From Shinisaurus crocodilurus (Eukaryota > Chordata > Lepidosauria > Squamata > Shinisauridae): a stretch of 64,000 bases of DNA. Below are positions 34,425 to 46,299 of this stretch, one piece after another (position 1 is the first letter of the stretch; each line of letters begins with the position of its first letter). A program made the translations under genes and the position numbers. The notes under the pieces were generated by a model that was not told the origin of the DNA, made no database searches, and was given only the letters and a program-made list of their open reading frames with translations. Where the stretch lies: contig CM037876.1 of the NCBI GenBank assembly GCA_021292165.1, forward strand, positions 41,774,575-41,838,574, written 5' to 3'.

Positions 34425-35245
34425 CCTGATTCACACATAACACTAACCCATAAAAAACCATGCTTTGTTAACCACAAATAACCTCGAAACCATGGTTTGT
34501 TGTTGGGTTGTAAACTCTGGGTTGTTTAAACCATGGGCTGTTGTTATGTGTGAACCCAGAACCATGAGTTGTTCATGAGTTGTTTTGCCAGTCTACAGAG
34601 GCAATGAGCAAGAGTGGTAAAAAACCAAACAAACAACTGCTCTACATGCCAGTAGTACAGTGCCACAAAGGCATTTGGGATGTACAGACACTGTGACATC
34701 CATGCCATCTATGTTTTACGGATTGTGAGGCAGCTTTTCTTCTGTCCACTCATTGATGGCATCGGATTGTGTGAAAATGCGTTTGTATGCATTTGTGCAA
34801 ATTTGCACTCCCGAAAATGCACAAATCCCCCCCCCAAATATGCAGATCCCCCAAAAATGTGTATTTTCATGCTTTAGCCTATGGGGGAAATGCACATTTT
34901 GGTTGGTCTTTTTCTGTCTTACATATTTTTCTACAACTCAATTTGCGTAAAATAAATAAAAAAACAGTCCAGAAGTCTGCGGAATCTGCGCGACTTAGGA
35001 AAAGTCGGTCCGCTGCAGAATCCGCAGGTCAGATTCTGAGAAATCTGAACTCATTTGAGTCTATTGCGGATTTCACCGACATCCATATTGAAGAGACAGG
35101 GAAGGAGCAGGTGAAGGAAAAGGGAAACAACCCAGGGATTAAAAACAACCATGGTTTGTTCAATCGTCTGCAAGACAAACCCTGGGTAGGGCAACAAACT
35201 ATGGGTTAAATAAACCACGGTCAGAATTATGTGTGAACCAGGCCA
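34425..35245. repeat. Composite of palindromic MITEs, ACCATGG family
   Basis: Begins TGGCCTGATTCACACATAA and ends TTATGTGTGAACCAGGCCA, inverted copies of each other. Inside, ACAAACCATGGTTTGT-like motifs recur and another insert lies at about 34800-35060. Confidence 0.65.
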
Positions 35246-36027
35246 GTGCCTCCCCATCATTGCTCAGATTCTTCTATTTTTTGAAAATCTGGTAATTCTA
35301 TATGAACTGCCACAACTAAGAAGTCTCCATGAAGCAGTCATTATTTATAGCATTTTACACTGTAATTAAGGGGGGAAATGAAATGTTTGGGGGGGGGTTG
35401 AAAAGAAAAAGAAAGTTGAAATTTCTCAAATTATCCTCTCCAGAACAAACTGTCTACCACAGACTCTAACATTTAACAAGGATAGTTACAGGGACAACGT
35501 ATTGTACTGTCTGTGAATCAATATGCCCACAGTGCTGAAAGCAGAGGAAACTGTAGTTCTATCGATTCAGAGGCAGTTGTGTATGTTGTTCACTCTAACT
35601 AGGTTGGTGAGACAGATGTCAAAGTGCATAGCAGACTTGTGTGTTTTTTTCCTGCCACAGAAGCCTGAACCAAAAAACCCCCCTGTTATTTCTTTGACAG
35701 AAACCTGCCAGAATGGTAGCAGGTTCTGGCAAGTTGAAATCTAACACAAGCCAGATTACATCAACAAAATCTCCTGCTCCAAAGTTTCTGTAAAATATGA
35801 TTCCAGAAGTGTGGTAGGGTGCTTTGTAAGCTTCTCACCATCTATTTAGCAAATACAGTTTTTGGACAAATGCAAAGGTTGGGTTGCTTTCACTTGACAA
35901 TGCCATCTATGATTAGTTTCATGTATAAAAAATATAAAGAAGACATACTTTGTTTTGCTAGAGAAATGTATTTTTGTATAGTGCTTAAGACGCCTAACCT
36001 GTTCTAAGAAGCATATTCTTTTTATAG

Positions 36028-36202
36028 GTATATGGAGTTCTTTCCTGCACCATCCAATGTCACCACGGACTTCCTCTTTGAAAAGAGTGCCAACTATTTT
36101 CACTCTGAAGAAGCCCCTAAACGAGCAGCTTCTTTGATTCCCAAGGCAAAAATTATCACCATTCTCATTGACCCATCAGATCGAGCATACTCCTGGTATC
36201 AG
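36028..36202 (+). CDS. NDST3: NDST3 coding exon (sixth in window), sulfotransferase core with 3'-phosphate site
   Basis: 175 nt: one base finishing Trp240, then 58 codons (fragment residues 241-298, [10 protein letters not shown] to DRAYSWYQ). It has a TTTTATAG acceptor and a GTATAG donor. The [12 protein letters not shown] block is the 3'-phosphate-binding part of the PAPS site. FEKSANYF carries residues that line the substrate cleft in the family. It leaves in phase 0. Confidence 0.96.
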
Positions 36203-36439
36203 GTATAGAAATTAAGAATTAATGCAGGTTCTAGATTAATATATAACAAATTATTTTTGTTTGCTTTCTTTAGCACATATCTATTATGCCTCCCAATTAA
36301 GTTCTGAGGTACATAGAGTACAGTTCGAATTTTAGCCTTTGTTGACATGTCACTTACTAATGTATAAGTTTAGAATGGACTAGCTGCCAGTGAAGACCTG
36401 GTGATCTTTTCCTTTTACTCTAACCCAGAGGTTGATTAT

Positions 36440-36625
36440 AATATGTACTCTGTTATGATGAGACCATTGGTGCATCCAGCTCAGTACTATCTCTATACTG
36501 ACTGGCGGCAGCACTCCAAGGTTTCAGAAAGGAGTCTTAACTGGAGAGGCCAGGAATTGAACCTGGGACCTTCTACATGCAAACTGTGTGCTCCATCACT
36601 GAGCTTCATTCCTTGTCCTCAGTGA
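36440..36625 (-). mobile_element. tRNA-derived SINE (CTGCTTTGCATGCAGAAGG type)
   Basis: Minus-strand copy with box B-like GGAATTGAACCTGGGACC and CTTCTACATGCAAAC. It also keeps the TAGAGATAGTACTGAGCTGG block of the 3' half. Confidence 0.75.
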
Positions 36626-37166
36626 AAATTTTGGCAGAGTGACAGCCTGATATTATAGATCCGCATTTGCTGCACTAGCAGCAACTAAGGCTGCTACACC
36701 TAAAGGTTGGACATGTGCCCAGCAAACAGAACAATCTTGTCCAGCAAATCTCCATCCCCCTATTACTGCTGCATAAGACAAGTGCACAGGTTTGCCAGCC
36801 TCAAAGCTTCTGTAGGATGTAACTGCCATTGGCACAGGCTGGAGGCAGTCACTGGTGTAGTAATACTACAAGCTGTTTCTCATTGCTGAGAAAATGTGTG
36901 TAAAACATTTGTTATGTTCCAATCCCTGGGTAGGGGGCTAATTGTGCCCTCTTGCTGAGATCATAACACCAAATCAAATAAGGTAATGTCTAAACAAAGC
37001 AGCTCATCAGATTGGGTAGACCTAAAACTCATCAATTAAAGACTTTAGCATTAAATATTATATAGTTTTGCTTCTTTTATGTTATGCTGGTTATTCTGTA
37101 CATACCTTGTCAGCAATTTACTCAAAGCAAGTAACACGGTATCCTTACTGGAACTGATTTATCACA

Positions 37167-37295
37167 GTCTTCCTAACCTGGTGCCCTCCAGATGTGTTGG
37201 ACTACAACTCTCATCAGGCCAGGCCAGGCCAGGCCGACTGGGTATAGTGGGATTGTAATTCAACATGTCTAGAAGGCACCAGGTTGGGGAAGACT
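37167..37295. repeat. Palindromic MITE, CCAGATGT...ACAACTCCCAT family, with a GGCCA run
   Basis: Arms CTTCCTAACCTGGTGCCCTC and CACCAGGTTGGGGAAG are inverted. A pentanucleotide run of GGCCA sits at the centre (about 37200-37225). Other copies lie at 43423-43527, 46300-46440, 46460-46563, 52335-52455, 58151-58304 and (one arm) 60030-60090. Confidence 0.75.
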
Positions 37296-37534
37296 TATTT
37301 ATCATATACTTCATTAATTTAGTTTCCATAAATTTGGAATCTTGGATTGTCAAGTCCCGAGCCAAATAGAGGCACTAGCTGTGTGGAAGGAGGAAGTTCA
37401 GAAATGAAGGAGAAGTTGTATGTACTGAACTTCTCCTTGCCAGCCAGCTATTAAAGGCAAAGGAGTGTCCTTTTTAAGGCTATAAGCTGGCCACTCTGCT
37501 TTACAGTAGTCTTTCTTCAACATTTTCTTTCTAG

Positions 37535-37705
37535 CATCAGCGATCGCACAAAGACCCTGCTGCTCTAAAGTTTACCTTCTATCAAGTGATCACTGCTGGG
37601 CATCGTGCTTCATCAGAGCTTAAGGCTCTGCAGAAGAAATGTCTGGTACCTGGTTGGTATGCCACCCATATAGAAAGATGGCTAACTTACTTTCCACCTT
37701 ATCAG
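37535..37705 (+). CDS. NDST3: NDST3 coding exon (seventh in window), sulfotransferase domain
   Basis: 57 codons, phase 0 at both ends (fragment residues 299-355, [10 protein letters not shown] to WLTYFPPYQ). It has a TTTCTAG acceptor and a GTAAAC donor. The segment [14 protein letters not shown] is strongly family-like. The middle (about residues 316-330) is the least conserved part between NDST paralogues and is the most divergent-looking stretch here. No stop or shift. Confidence 0.95.
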
Positions 37706-38691
37706 GTAAACAACAGTGTATCTTGAAAATCACTCCACATCCCTTTGAATATTCCCTTTGTTTCAGTTATTCCCTTGCAGAGTATATCACCTTTATGAAT
37801 TTGTGTTTGAATATATATTGTTTATTCAAAACCATCATCTGAACAGTTGCCTGGGTCTTTCTGGCTATCACAAATAGTAGGGGCTTCATCACCAAAAGAC
37901 AGAAATAGTACAACCTGGTGCAACCTATACATTTTTTTGGCATGACATACTGCAGTAAATTTTCTTTCGTTTTAAAATGCGGTCCTAGGAACCACAGGCA
38001 GAGCCTGCTCAGTGAGGTTTCATGGGACAAAATAGGTCACTAGCTGTCTCCTCGTTACTGTCGTTCTGCAGTTTCCAGCTAAGATCATGTCCGATTCACA
38101 GAGTAAATGACTCACTGTCCGTCAACCTGAAAATGAGGCTCGGTCTCTCAGCTATCAGCTGTTTTACGTCCTAAAGATTCTTGTTCAACCATGGTGGTCC
38201 TAGAGGATAACAAGCAATTAAAATATGGCACATGCCCAAAGAATTGAGTCTCCTGTTCTGCTTCTGACATTAACTGTCACCAAACTGATTGATATTCTGA
38301 AAAAGGAAGATATATGCACATGTATGTTTTATAGTTTGCTTTTTTTTTGTTTTCCAAAGCTGCATTTGATTGCATTTTTCAGGGCAAATCACACTCAATT
38401 TTCTACTGATAGATCTAATTTCACTGGGTCCTTCAGCTTTATTTCTCTGCCATCACTGGTGTCCAAAGCAACTTCCAATTTAATATCATTTCAGATTTAA
38501 TTAGTGAGCCATTTACCTCTCTCCTAGATCATTAAAGGTGGTGATAAATATGAATGGACTTACTACTGATCCTTGGAGCACCCCTCCTCCTTTTAAAGAC
38601 TGAGCTTCACATATGTGAAAAAATGAGTTTGAAGTTTGACATATAATAAATTTTAAATGCAGTACTCATAATTGACTTCTTTTTTTTGCAG

Positions 38692-38801
38692 TTGCTAATT
38701 ATTGATGGACAGCAGCTGAGAAATGACCCAGCTATTGTGATGGATGAAGTACAGAAGTTTCTGGGAGTTACTCCTCATTATAATTACTCAGAAGCTCTAA
38801 C
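38692..38801 (+). CDS. NDST3: NDST3 coding exon (eighth in window), sulfotransferase domain
   Basis: 110 nt: 36 codons plus two bases (fragment residues 356-391, [10 protein letters not shown] to HYNYSEAL; Thr392 is split). It has a TTTTTTGCAG acceptor and a GTGAGT donor. [10 protein letters not shown] and DEVQKFLGV are canonical sulfotransferase-domain motifs. Confidence 0.95.
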
Positions 38802-38984
38802 GTGAGTTAATTCAGTGATTTATTTAACACAGTATGCATAATAAAGTAGTATAAAAGAAATAATTGTGAGAATGAGGCAGTTCAGATTATCATCTTTTGG
38901 TTTAACACATCTGGTATGAAAAATTCTGAAACGAGGTATGAGTGAGCATTTTGTCTGTGCAACCAGCTTCTTTGTCTCTCTTTG

Positions 38985-39215
38985 TGGGAGCCATGATTAA
39001 ACCAGGAAGTCTCTGATTAACTGTATTTTCCTGTTTTCTTTGAACTGGGAAACAATGGTTATCTGCTTTGGAACAAGCCATGATCTTAAACCAAATTCAA
39101 ACTGTGGTTAAGGTCCTGGCTTGTTCCAAAGCTGGCAACCATTTTTTTCCGGTTCAGGCAAAACAGGAAACTATAGTTAACCAGAGACTTCCTGGTTTAA
39201 TCGTGGTTCACACAA
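38985..39215. repeat. Palindromic MITE
   Basis: Left CCATGATTAAACCAGGAAGT mirrors right ACTTCCTGGTTTAATCGTGG. GCTTTGGAACAAGCCATGA near the middle mirrors CTGGCTTGTTCCAAAGC. Confidence 0.75.
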
Positions 39216-40665
39216 AGGAGGAAGCAAAGGGGCTGTGTGCATGAATGGAAGTCTCATTCACATATTGTCTCATTAAGCTGACATATAATTATTTGAACAC
39301 ATTCACTGCTTCTAATGAAAAAAGTCAAATGCATGTTTGTTTTAAGAAAAGCTTTCTCAATTCAATTTCCATGGGAAAATCTGCACTTACATATGAACTG
39401 ATGACATCAGGGTTTTCTTTTTGAGGTGTTAATGAGCTACAACTCAGCTAATTCACAATGTTAGCTGTGCACAACCACTGGGAAGAAATTTATTTCTATA
39501 AATCATGCTTTCAACATGATATAGTGGACTATACTAGAATGGACATACACCAGACAAAGCTAGGACTGTCTTCAGTAAATTGGTTCTGCCTTTTGAATGA
39601 CTAAGAAGAGTAGAATGCCTTTCCACCTCTTTGCTCAACAGCAAAAGATTCACCATCCCTAAGCAGGAAGGAAAGAAGCTGATTTTCTTTTTACTTGCTA
39701 GAAAGACACAATACCAGTGTCAGGGATAGAGCATCCACTGTGTATATAATAAATAGTCATGTACACAAACCATTTGGATTTAAACATTTATTCACTTGCC
39801 CTTAAAATGAGATTGATAACCTTAGTCTGCTCTTTTGTATGAGATCCCATTGTCTGTGTTCATAAGAAGCTCTCAAAAAAAAAAAGAATGGTGTCCGTTC
39901 CCAGACAGTTCTCTATTTAATGCCTCTTAGTCAATTGGGCTGTTCTTTTTTGTAGAGTATGTGGCAAAACTGACTTTATCTTCCGTGAGATAAAGCCAAG
40001 TGCATTGTAAAGACATAATGGATCAAATTCACCCCTAGAGTAATTCTATTGAGCTTTCACCCTCTTCTACACCATAGTCCTTGACCTGGATGCTGTGAAT
40101 TATTACCATCTACATTTAATTCTAGTGCATACTTTTCTGTTCTGTCTACCCTTGATTATGGACAATGATTTGTTAAAAGATTTCCATTTAAAGTAACTCG
40201 TTCTCTCAAATGCCCTGATATAGCTCCAGCAAAATTACACTCTGAATTTAGCCTTTGATGTCTATTTTTTCTTCTTCTGTTCAGTTATGTAAGCTGGTAA
40301 TTATCCATCTTTGCTTAAACCAGTAGCAGCCAAACTTTGGGGCAAGTGTACCAGAAACAAAGTCCAAATGATGAGATAGTGCCACTCTAGTGTGCACTAT
40401 AGCACCCAAGCATCCCATCTGTGTACCTTGGGTAGTGGTGGTGGGAGTGTTTGCTTCTCATCTACTGAGTCTGGAGACCAGTAAGAAGCATAACATGGGA
40501 GAAGCAGGCAGTAGGCCTGACCATGCCGTAGCCAGGGGCCCTCCTGCTGCTGTCTAGAAGTGCCACCAACGCCTACTGCTTCTGGCTTCCATACTGCCCA
40601 TTGCTTAATGTGTGAAAGTCATAAACCCACAAAACAGTATCTTAAATGTAATATTTTTATTAACT

Positions 40666-40790
40666 TCATAGAATAGTAGAGTTGGAAGGGGCCTATAAGG
40701 CCATCAAGTCCAACCCCCTGCTCAATGCAGGAGAACAGATGTGGGCAGCCCAGGCAGTCACCCATCCAAGCACTGACCCGGCTCATACCT
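40666..40790 (-). mobile_element. 5S rRNA-headed SINE, truncated, distinct subfamily
   Basis: Minus-strand CR1-like tail (CTCCTGCATTGAGCAGGGGG) is joined to GTGCTTGGATGGGTGACTGC, whose following CTGGG is closer to 5S rRNA than in the other copies. The head is cut off. Confidence 0.75.
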
Positions 40791-40869
40791 GCATGCCTGC
40801 ATTATGTGCCTGGAAAATTGTCTCAGTTCTTATTTCTTTTAAGACACAGAATTGTGTGTGGGGGGGGGG

Positions 40870-41283
40870 GCGATAGGATAGTGGGGAATCCTCCCTCCGA
40901 GGTTGGAGACAGTGCTCCAACCTCGGAAGGGGAGTTGGAGATCCGACCCCACACAGAAAGAACTATGCTGGCTGGCCTCTGTAGTTGGAAAATCGACCTC
41001 GGAGAGAGTGAAAGGGGGTGTTTCGGTGGGCAGGGAGGGGAGGAGACTGCAGAGGCCAGGATAAGAACTATCCTGTGGACTCTCCAGTCTCCTTCCCTCC
41101 CCTTCTAAAACATCATCAATAGACGGGCTGAAAAGCCTGTCTAGCATAAACTGCAAAGTGGGAGGATGGGGAGGCGAAGATCGCTTCCACTGCACCTCCC
41201 ACCCTGCACTGGATGTTTGGAAGCTTCTGAGTTCAGGGGTTTCCAATCACCAAGGGTGCAATTGATAGGATTGTGCCCTTAGG
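40870..41283. repeat. Relative of the 30913-31352 MITE
   Basis: Shares interior blocks with that element and ends GATAGGATTGTGCCCTTA. The left end is not clear because of a poly-G run at 40860-40870. Confidence 0.5.
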
Positions 41284-41394
41284 CAGATAACAGGGAAGAA
41301 AATACTTTATATCACATTTTTTCTTAATTAGTAAACAAACACATTCTCTGAATGACATGCTGTTCATTGTGTCTAAAGGTATCATGTGTTTCAG

Positions 41395-41497
41395 GTTTGA
41401 CTCGCACAAAGGCTTCTGGTGTCAGCTCCTAGAAGAAGGAAAAACAAAATGTCTCGGAAAGAGCAAAGGCAGAAAATACCCTCCAATGGATTCTGAG
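41395..41497 (+). CDS. NDST3: NDST3 coding exon (ninth in window), disulfide loop of sulfotransferase domain
   Basis: 103 nt: one base completing Thr392, then 34 codons (fragment residues 393-426, [10 protein letters not shown] to KYPPMDSE). It has a TTTCAG acceptor and a GTAAAG donor. Two Cys ten residues apart ([11 protein letters not shown]) match the disulfide of the NDST family. The following GKSKGRKYP loop contributes PAPS-binding residues. Leaves in phase 0. Confidence 0.96.
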
Positions 41498-41924
41498 GTA
41501 AAGCATTATTCATCAGAAACACAATGGATAAGATTCAGCCAAAGATAAAACACTTCAAAGTCCAACTAATGGGGGAAATTTAAGCTCCTACTTAATTTTT
41601 CTCTTGAAATTAATAGGACTTAAAATGTGTAACTTTAATTGGATTGTGCACAGTGTGTCATTTTTTTCATGATTATCCATCCGTATGGATTGTGGTAAAA
41701 ATGAATCGCTTTTTAGTTAGCACAAAGCCACTCTGCAAAAACAGAAAGAAGTTCTTGTAATAGGCAATATGATGATTATGCAAACATTTTTTATTACCTG
41801 AAAAGACCCAGAATGTTACAAATGAAAGTATCCTAAGCAGGATTCTTTAGGTGTCTGCTCTACCAAGGATGGGAGAGGGAAGGTGCCTCCACTCTGGAAC
41901 TCACTCTCATCCCCTCACATACCA

Positions 41925-41997
41925 TTCACAAATGAAGTTAGGAATACTCACATGCATACTTCATTTCACAAATGAAGTTAGGAATACTCACATGCAT
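41925..41997. repeat. Tandem duplication, 40-bp unit
   Basis: TTCACAAATGAAGTTAGGAA starts both units (41925 and 41965). The second unit is incomplete. Confidence 0.9.
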
Positions 41998-42784
41998 GAA
42001 GTAGGACCAAGATTGGAGTCTGCCAAACACAGTAAAAAATCGCCCATTAGACACTTTAACATGGTAGGTAAATATTAGGGGTAACTATTCCACATAAGTA
42101 AACTTAAGTACACAGGCTCTGTGAGACTACACCTTATATCCCAGATCAACTTGTATTCCAGTTTCTTCCAGATCTCTGTCTCGCAGGATTGTTTGTGATA
42201 AAGAGAAAAGCACCTTAAAAAGAGGAAATGCATTATATATCACTGGATCAACTGTTATGGGTACAGCACTATGCATGCTTTTCAGCTATGTACAATTCTT
42301 GACATGGGGTAGATTTTGATGTAAGGTTCTGGGTAACTGCAGATAGCATATTGCTGCCCTTAAAAAATTGATCCAACAAATATCTTACCTGTGTTATGTT
42401 TACAAACTGTAGGAGAAATGTCCTCATTTCTTCATAAATAATGTGTGAACAGTGAGGGGGGAAATTTTGTGATTAAGCAACATGAACATGTGGTTTCACA
42501 ATAGAACTCACTATTGTATAAATTTAGAAAACATCTTACACAATTTCACATAGATATTTTTACTCACTAGCTAGGGTAAATCTAGGAGTACAGGAAGGAC
42601 ACTGAAATTCTCCCACATGCTGGCCTGAAAGATTAGATTTTAGTTAATCAAACTAAATTTTCACAAGCTATAGATCCTTCAATTTATCACTCTTTAGTAC
42701 AAAAGACTGGTGAATGTTTAGGAGTAATTAAACCAGTGGATGTTAAGTACTGGATCAGTGATGTTAAGTACAGACTCCAGCATC

Positions 42785-42836
42785 ACATGATAGAATGTGA
42801 TGTAACAGACACATGATAGAATGCGATGTAACAGAC
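42785..42836. repeat. Tandem duplication, 26-bp unit
   Basis: ACATGATAGAATG begins both units, which differ by one base. Confidence 0.9.
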
Positions 42837-42977
42837 ACAGATACTATTAAAGTCTACATTAATCTATCCAAAACACTTGGATACCACTTCCACTTTCCAT
42901 ACTCTTCAGTTCACTATCGCATGTTAAAATTCCTTTTCATCTATCAGGTGCATAATCAAGATCACTAAATGCAGAGT

Positions 42978-43110
42978 AGTTGAAACTCAGGCTATTTGTT
43001 CATCTAGCCCAACCTTATTCTGGCAGCAACTCACCAAGGTCTCAGGCAGAAGACTTTCATATCACCTGCTATCTGATCCTTTTAGCACAGCAAGGGAGGA
43101 TCTCAGGAGA
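42978..43110 (-). mobile_element. tRNA-derived SINE fragment (CTGCTTTGCATGCAGAAGG type)
   Basis: Decayed minus-strand copy of the 3' half: TCATCTAGCCCAACCTTATT, then CAGCAACTCACCAAGGTCTC. Confidence 0.6.
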
Positions 43111-43422
43111 GTGGGAAGGATAAAAGCTGTCCCTTTCCCCTCCCTCATTCTTGAAACTCCCCCCCCCCCTCGCGCAAGGCCTGAGTAGGACTACAAGGCT
43201 GGTATCCCAGGCTGACTGGAGCCCTGAACAGGAACATTGCTCTTAGAGGCTGGGGTTACATTGAAACTGAACCTGTTTCCCATGCTTCCATGTTGAACAT
43301 CTGGATGTAACCTTTTGGAAAAGGGCTTCACAACTAGTGCAGGCCCAGCTGCTGGAGTGTGTAAGCATACTGTGTATTTGTATGTGCAATTCTAATCCTG
43401 CTTTCCCTTGTGTTGCCTCTAG

Positions 43423-43527
43423 ATCAGCCTTCTCCAGATGTGTTGGGCTACTACTGCCATGCCAGCTGGGAATGATGGGAGTTGTAGTTTGACACATCTG
43501 GAGGTCACCAGGTTGGGGAAGGTTGCC
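43423..43527. repeat. Palindromic MITE, CCAGATGT...ACAACTCCCAT family
   Basis: CTTCTCCAGATGTGTTGGGC mirrors GACACATCTGGAGG. It lies about 160 bp before the last NDST3 exon. Confidence 0.75.
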
Positions 43528-43689
43528 CTAGATGGATAAGAGTGTCTGTGTATTCATTATTAATTTACTAATATTTCATTTCAAATGTGATTCGTTCAGA
43601 TCCAGATAAAGTAAATGGAAAGATAAAAATACTATAGAAAGTCATTGAAGTATTTCACCACATAAAATGTCAGCTTTTTTATCCATCAG

Positions 43690-43809
43690 TGCAGGGTTTT
43701 CCTGTCAAGCTACTACAGAGATCACAATGTGGAACTGTCAAAGCTTCTACACAAATTGGGACAACCCCTGCCATCATGGCTAAGACAGGAGCTACAAAAA
43801 GTGAGATAG
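43690..43809 (+). CDS. NDST3: NDST3 last coding exon with stop codon
   Basis: 39 codons and TAG (fragment residues 427-465), starting [20 protein letters not shown] and ending QELQKVR. The acceptor is ATCCATCAG just before TGC. Using the next AG, four bases later, would put the exon in a wrong frame, so the first is chosen. The C-terminal helix motif [18 protein letters not shown] is diagnostic for vertebrate NDST3/NDST4. The first residue is Cys, where NDST proteins I know have Ser (SRxFL). Confidence 0.96.
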   Translation, partial: CRVFLSSYYRDHNVELSKLLHKLGQPLPSWLRQELQKVR

Positions 43810-45227
43810 CACTGAAAGAAAGCTTCTCACAAGAGTTCGTCTTCATTTCAAACATCATCAGATTCAAGTCTTCAGGAGCTACCAAGAAGCTGCTGGGAAA
43901 TATATCTCTTCAAAAGAGAACAAAAGGAGGAGGATTGTGCCACATGCTGGCAAGCTGTCTATGTGTGCACAAATCTCTGGAGGCACATGGTATTTCATAA
44001 CGATTTGAGGGTTTATGGAGATTATATGGGCACGATATAGCAGGACATTCAGTTGTGCCAGCCACATTACAATGGGAGCTGCACAACTGCATATTAGTGC
44101 TCATATACCTCCCATTCATTTCAATGGTGCTCGCACAGGGAAACTTTGAGTGGTATCTGCCTGTAAACTTCTGCGCTCACATGAGGAAGTAAACAGCAAT
44201 TGGTTTAGGTTTCAAAAGCAAATTTACACAACTGTCCAAAATCATAGTAAATATTTACAATTTTATATATTATATTCATATCAGTTTAAGAATATTGTGT
44301 CTCATGTCAATTTTGTAACCCACTGTCTGCCTGCTCAGTTTTCGAATTGTTTGATTACAATGACGTGTCTTATATTTTTTTTAAATGAGAAAATATGTAG
44401 CACAAAATGCCAGATGTATTCCCCACTGTACAATCTGATTTCTAAACATGGAACTAGATTTTTAAAGAATTCAGTCTGGAGTAAAAGTATATGTTCTTTA
44501 GGAGTATGCAACTGGTGAGAAAATGTACCATGAGCTAAATTAGCAGGTGAGGAATTACTGGAAGAAGAAATTGTATTATCAACTTGATTTGGCTGGCTAA
44601 ATCCTTTCACCCCAATCCACAGAACTGCATTGTGTAATCTGTCCCTTCCTGAACAGGTAATTGTTGGGAGAGAGGAAGGGGTGATTGAGCTGATTCTCTG
44701 TCCACCCTGCAGTGAACTCTACAGATTCTGTGCTTGCAGATCTCCAGATCAGTAGTCCAACCAGGACTACTAGGTACACAGGATTCCCCCTAACCACAGT
44801 CTCTTGTGCATTCCATTCATCCTTTGCTGGATCAGGGGCTTTGGCCACTGCAGGAACAAGGCCTTGCATACCAAAAACAAGAAACTTGGTTGTGCAAATG
44901 AACCAAACATGGTCTATGGTTTTTGCTTTTATGAAGTAAAGAGTTCTAAAAGTGTAAAATCCAAACTTGAAAAAATGTTATATTTCTGGGACTGTGAAAG
45001 TATCATGGCAGTGCAATATTTGTGATTTTTATTTATTGGCTATTTTTGTCAGAAGCTGGGCTGCTAAAAAAAAGACATTGGGTTTTCTCACTTGCCTGGA
45101 ATTAGAAAAGATACCATGGACATCAATTTCAGCAGTCCTACATCAGGAAAAAGGTGATATAAGTGGCAGACTTGAATCTGATTAGTCTTATTTACACCAT
45201 GACTTGTTCTCCATCTTGCTGATTTCT

Positions 45228-45895
45228 TACGGGGCAATCCTAAACCCCACCCCACACTCCAATGTTGATCATTGGAGTGTATTAGGATATAGATTTCATA
45301 GATCATAGAGTTGGAAGGAGCCTACAAGGCTATCGAGTCCAACCCCCTGCTCAGTGCAGGAAACTAGAGGAGGGGTCTCCCATCCAAGTAATAACCAGGC
45401 CTGACCCTGCTTAGCTTTCCACGCTCAGACAAGCTGAGCCATATGGTGGTGATGCTCCTCCATCAGCCTCCACCTGCGAAGAGGAGCTCTGCTGGGGGTG
45501 GGGGTGTCTCCACTGCACTGGAGCCCCCTGCTGCACCTATGGAAAACTCCATGGGTATAAACCTATTGTCAGCAGCTCTCCCATCAGCAGTAGCAAAGCA
45601 CCAAAACAGGATGTTTCATGGGTGGATCAGAGCTGGCTCTGAATCCACTGGATCCAATGCCACTTCATTCTCCCGAGAGGGGCCCAGTGTGGGTCCATCA
45701 CCTAAGCTAGCTTGAACCTGGTGTAGAAAAATTCCCTCTCGCTGCAAGTAAAAGGGGTAAAAACAGCTGCTGCCACTGCCCCCGCATACACACACCTACC
45801 ACCATGGCCGGTACAAGCTGGTACAAGGCAGTGAATCCGCCTTGTCCTGTGTCATTCCCCCCCCCCCCCAAAACCTTTAGGATTGTTCTGCCCTG
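45228..45895. repeat. MITE-like element with a 5S-headed SINE inside
   Basis: Left ACGGGGCAATCCTAAA and right AACCTTTAGGATTGTTCTGC are approximately inverted. The 5S-headed SINE at 45287-45440 interrupts it near the left end. Confidence 0.55.
45287..45440 (-). mobile_element. 5S rRNA-headed SINE with CR1-like tail
   Basis: Near-identical to the copy at 16020-16205 over about 145 bases (AAGCTAAGCAGGGTCAGGCC on the minus strand). The 5' end of the head is shorter. Confidence 0.85.
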
Positions 45896-46299
45896 CACCA
45901 TTACATCAAATTTGGCATACAGCCTGCTTTAAAAGTTGCAGACTGAAAAGGTTCACAAACCAAGGAAAGACATTACTGGGAATATCTGAAATTGTTAATA
46001 AAACAAGCAAATCAAAAATAATTCAAACAAAGAATATTATGTTGTTGGTCTCAAAAATGTATGCACACCTTTAACTTTAGATGCTTCTGATGAAATTTCT
46101 CACAGCATTCAGCATTGATGAAGAGTTTGCAAGACTAGAATGGCTAAATCTGGGTGATATTATGACCCAAATTTACTCTACTGATATCTGTCTCCAGGTG
46201 CTTCAAATTGAAACTATATGGTGAGATCTCTAACCAGCATCCCAAAATACCAGAAATAAGATCATTGTTATGTACCATTATTTTCATTACTGTTTACTG

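Larger units (their letters stand above)
31569..36027. other. NDST3 intron, mostly palindromic MITEs
   Basis: Contains several palindromic repeats at about 31880-32260, 32298-32632, 32640-33560 and 34425-35245. About 33600-34420 and 35260-36027 show no recognisable feature. Confidence 0.6.
36203..37534. other. NDST3 intron with a SINE and a palindromic MITE
   Basis: The SINE at 36440-36625 and the MITE at 37167-37295 are listed separately. Nothing else recognised. Confidence 0.6.
38802..41394. other. NDST3 intron with a palindromic MITE, a SINE and a MITE
   Basis: The features at 38985-39215, 40666-40790 and 40870-41283 are listed separately. The stretch 39216-40665 shows no recognisable gene or repeat. 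Confidence 0.6.
41498..43689. other. NDST3 last intron with short tandem duplications, SINE and MITE
   Basis: Tandem pairs lie at 41925-41997 (40-bp unit) and 42785-42836 (26-bp unit). A SINE and a MITE are listed separately. No further exon seen. Confidence 0.65.
43810..46020 (+). other. Probable NDST3 3' UTR, extent uncertain
   Basis: Sequence after the stop shows no gene. The first clear AATAAA on the plus strand is at 45998-46003, after a MITE carrying a SINE (45228-45895). Either the UTR runs through these repeats or it uses an earlier non-canonical signal. The end cannot be fixed from sequence alone. Confidence 0.35.

Noticed and set aside
34680..35209. Overlapping open frames of up to 140 codons
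   Set aside because: They run through nested MITEs and have no protein motif.
203..43809. NDST4 instead of NDST3
   Set aside because: The protein segments are very similar between the two, but SNHG8/SNORA24 and PRSS12 downstream match the NDST3 locus.
43689..44000. 103-codon frame overlapping the last NDST3 exon
   Set aside because: It is a shifted frame of the same exon. The true frame ends at 43809 with a conserved NDST C-terminus.
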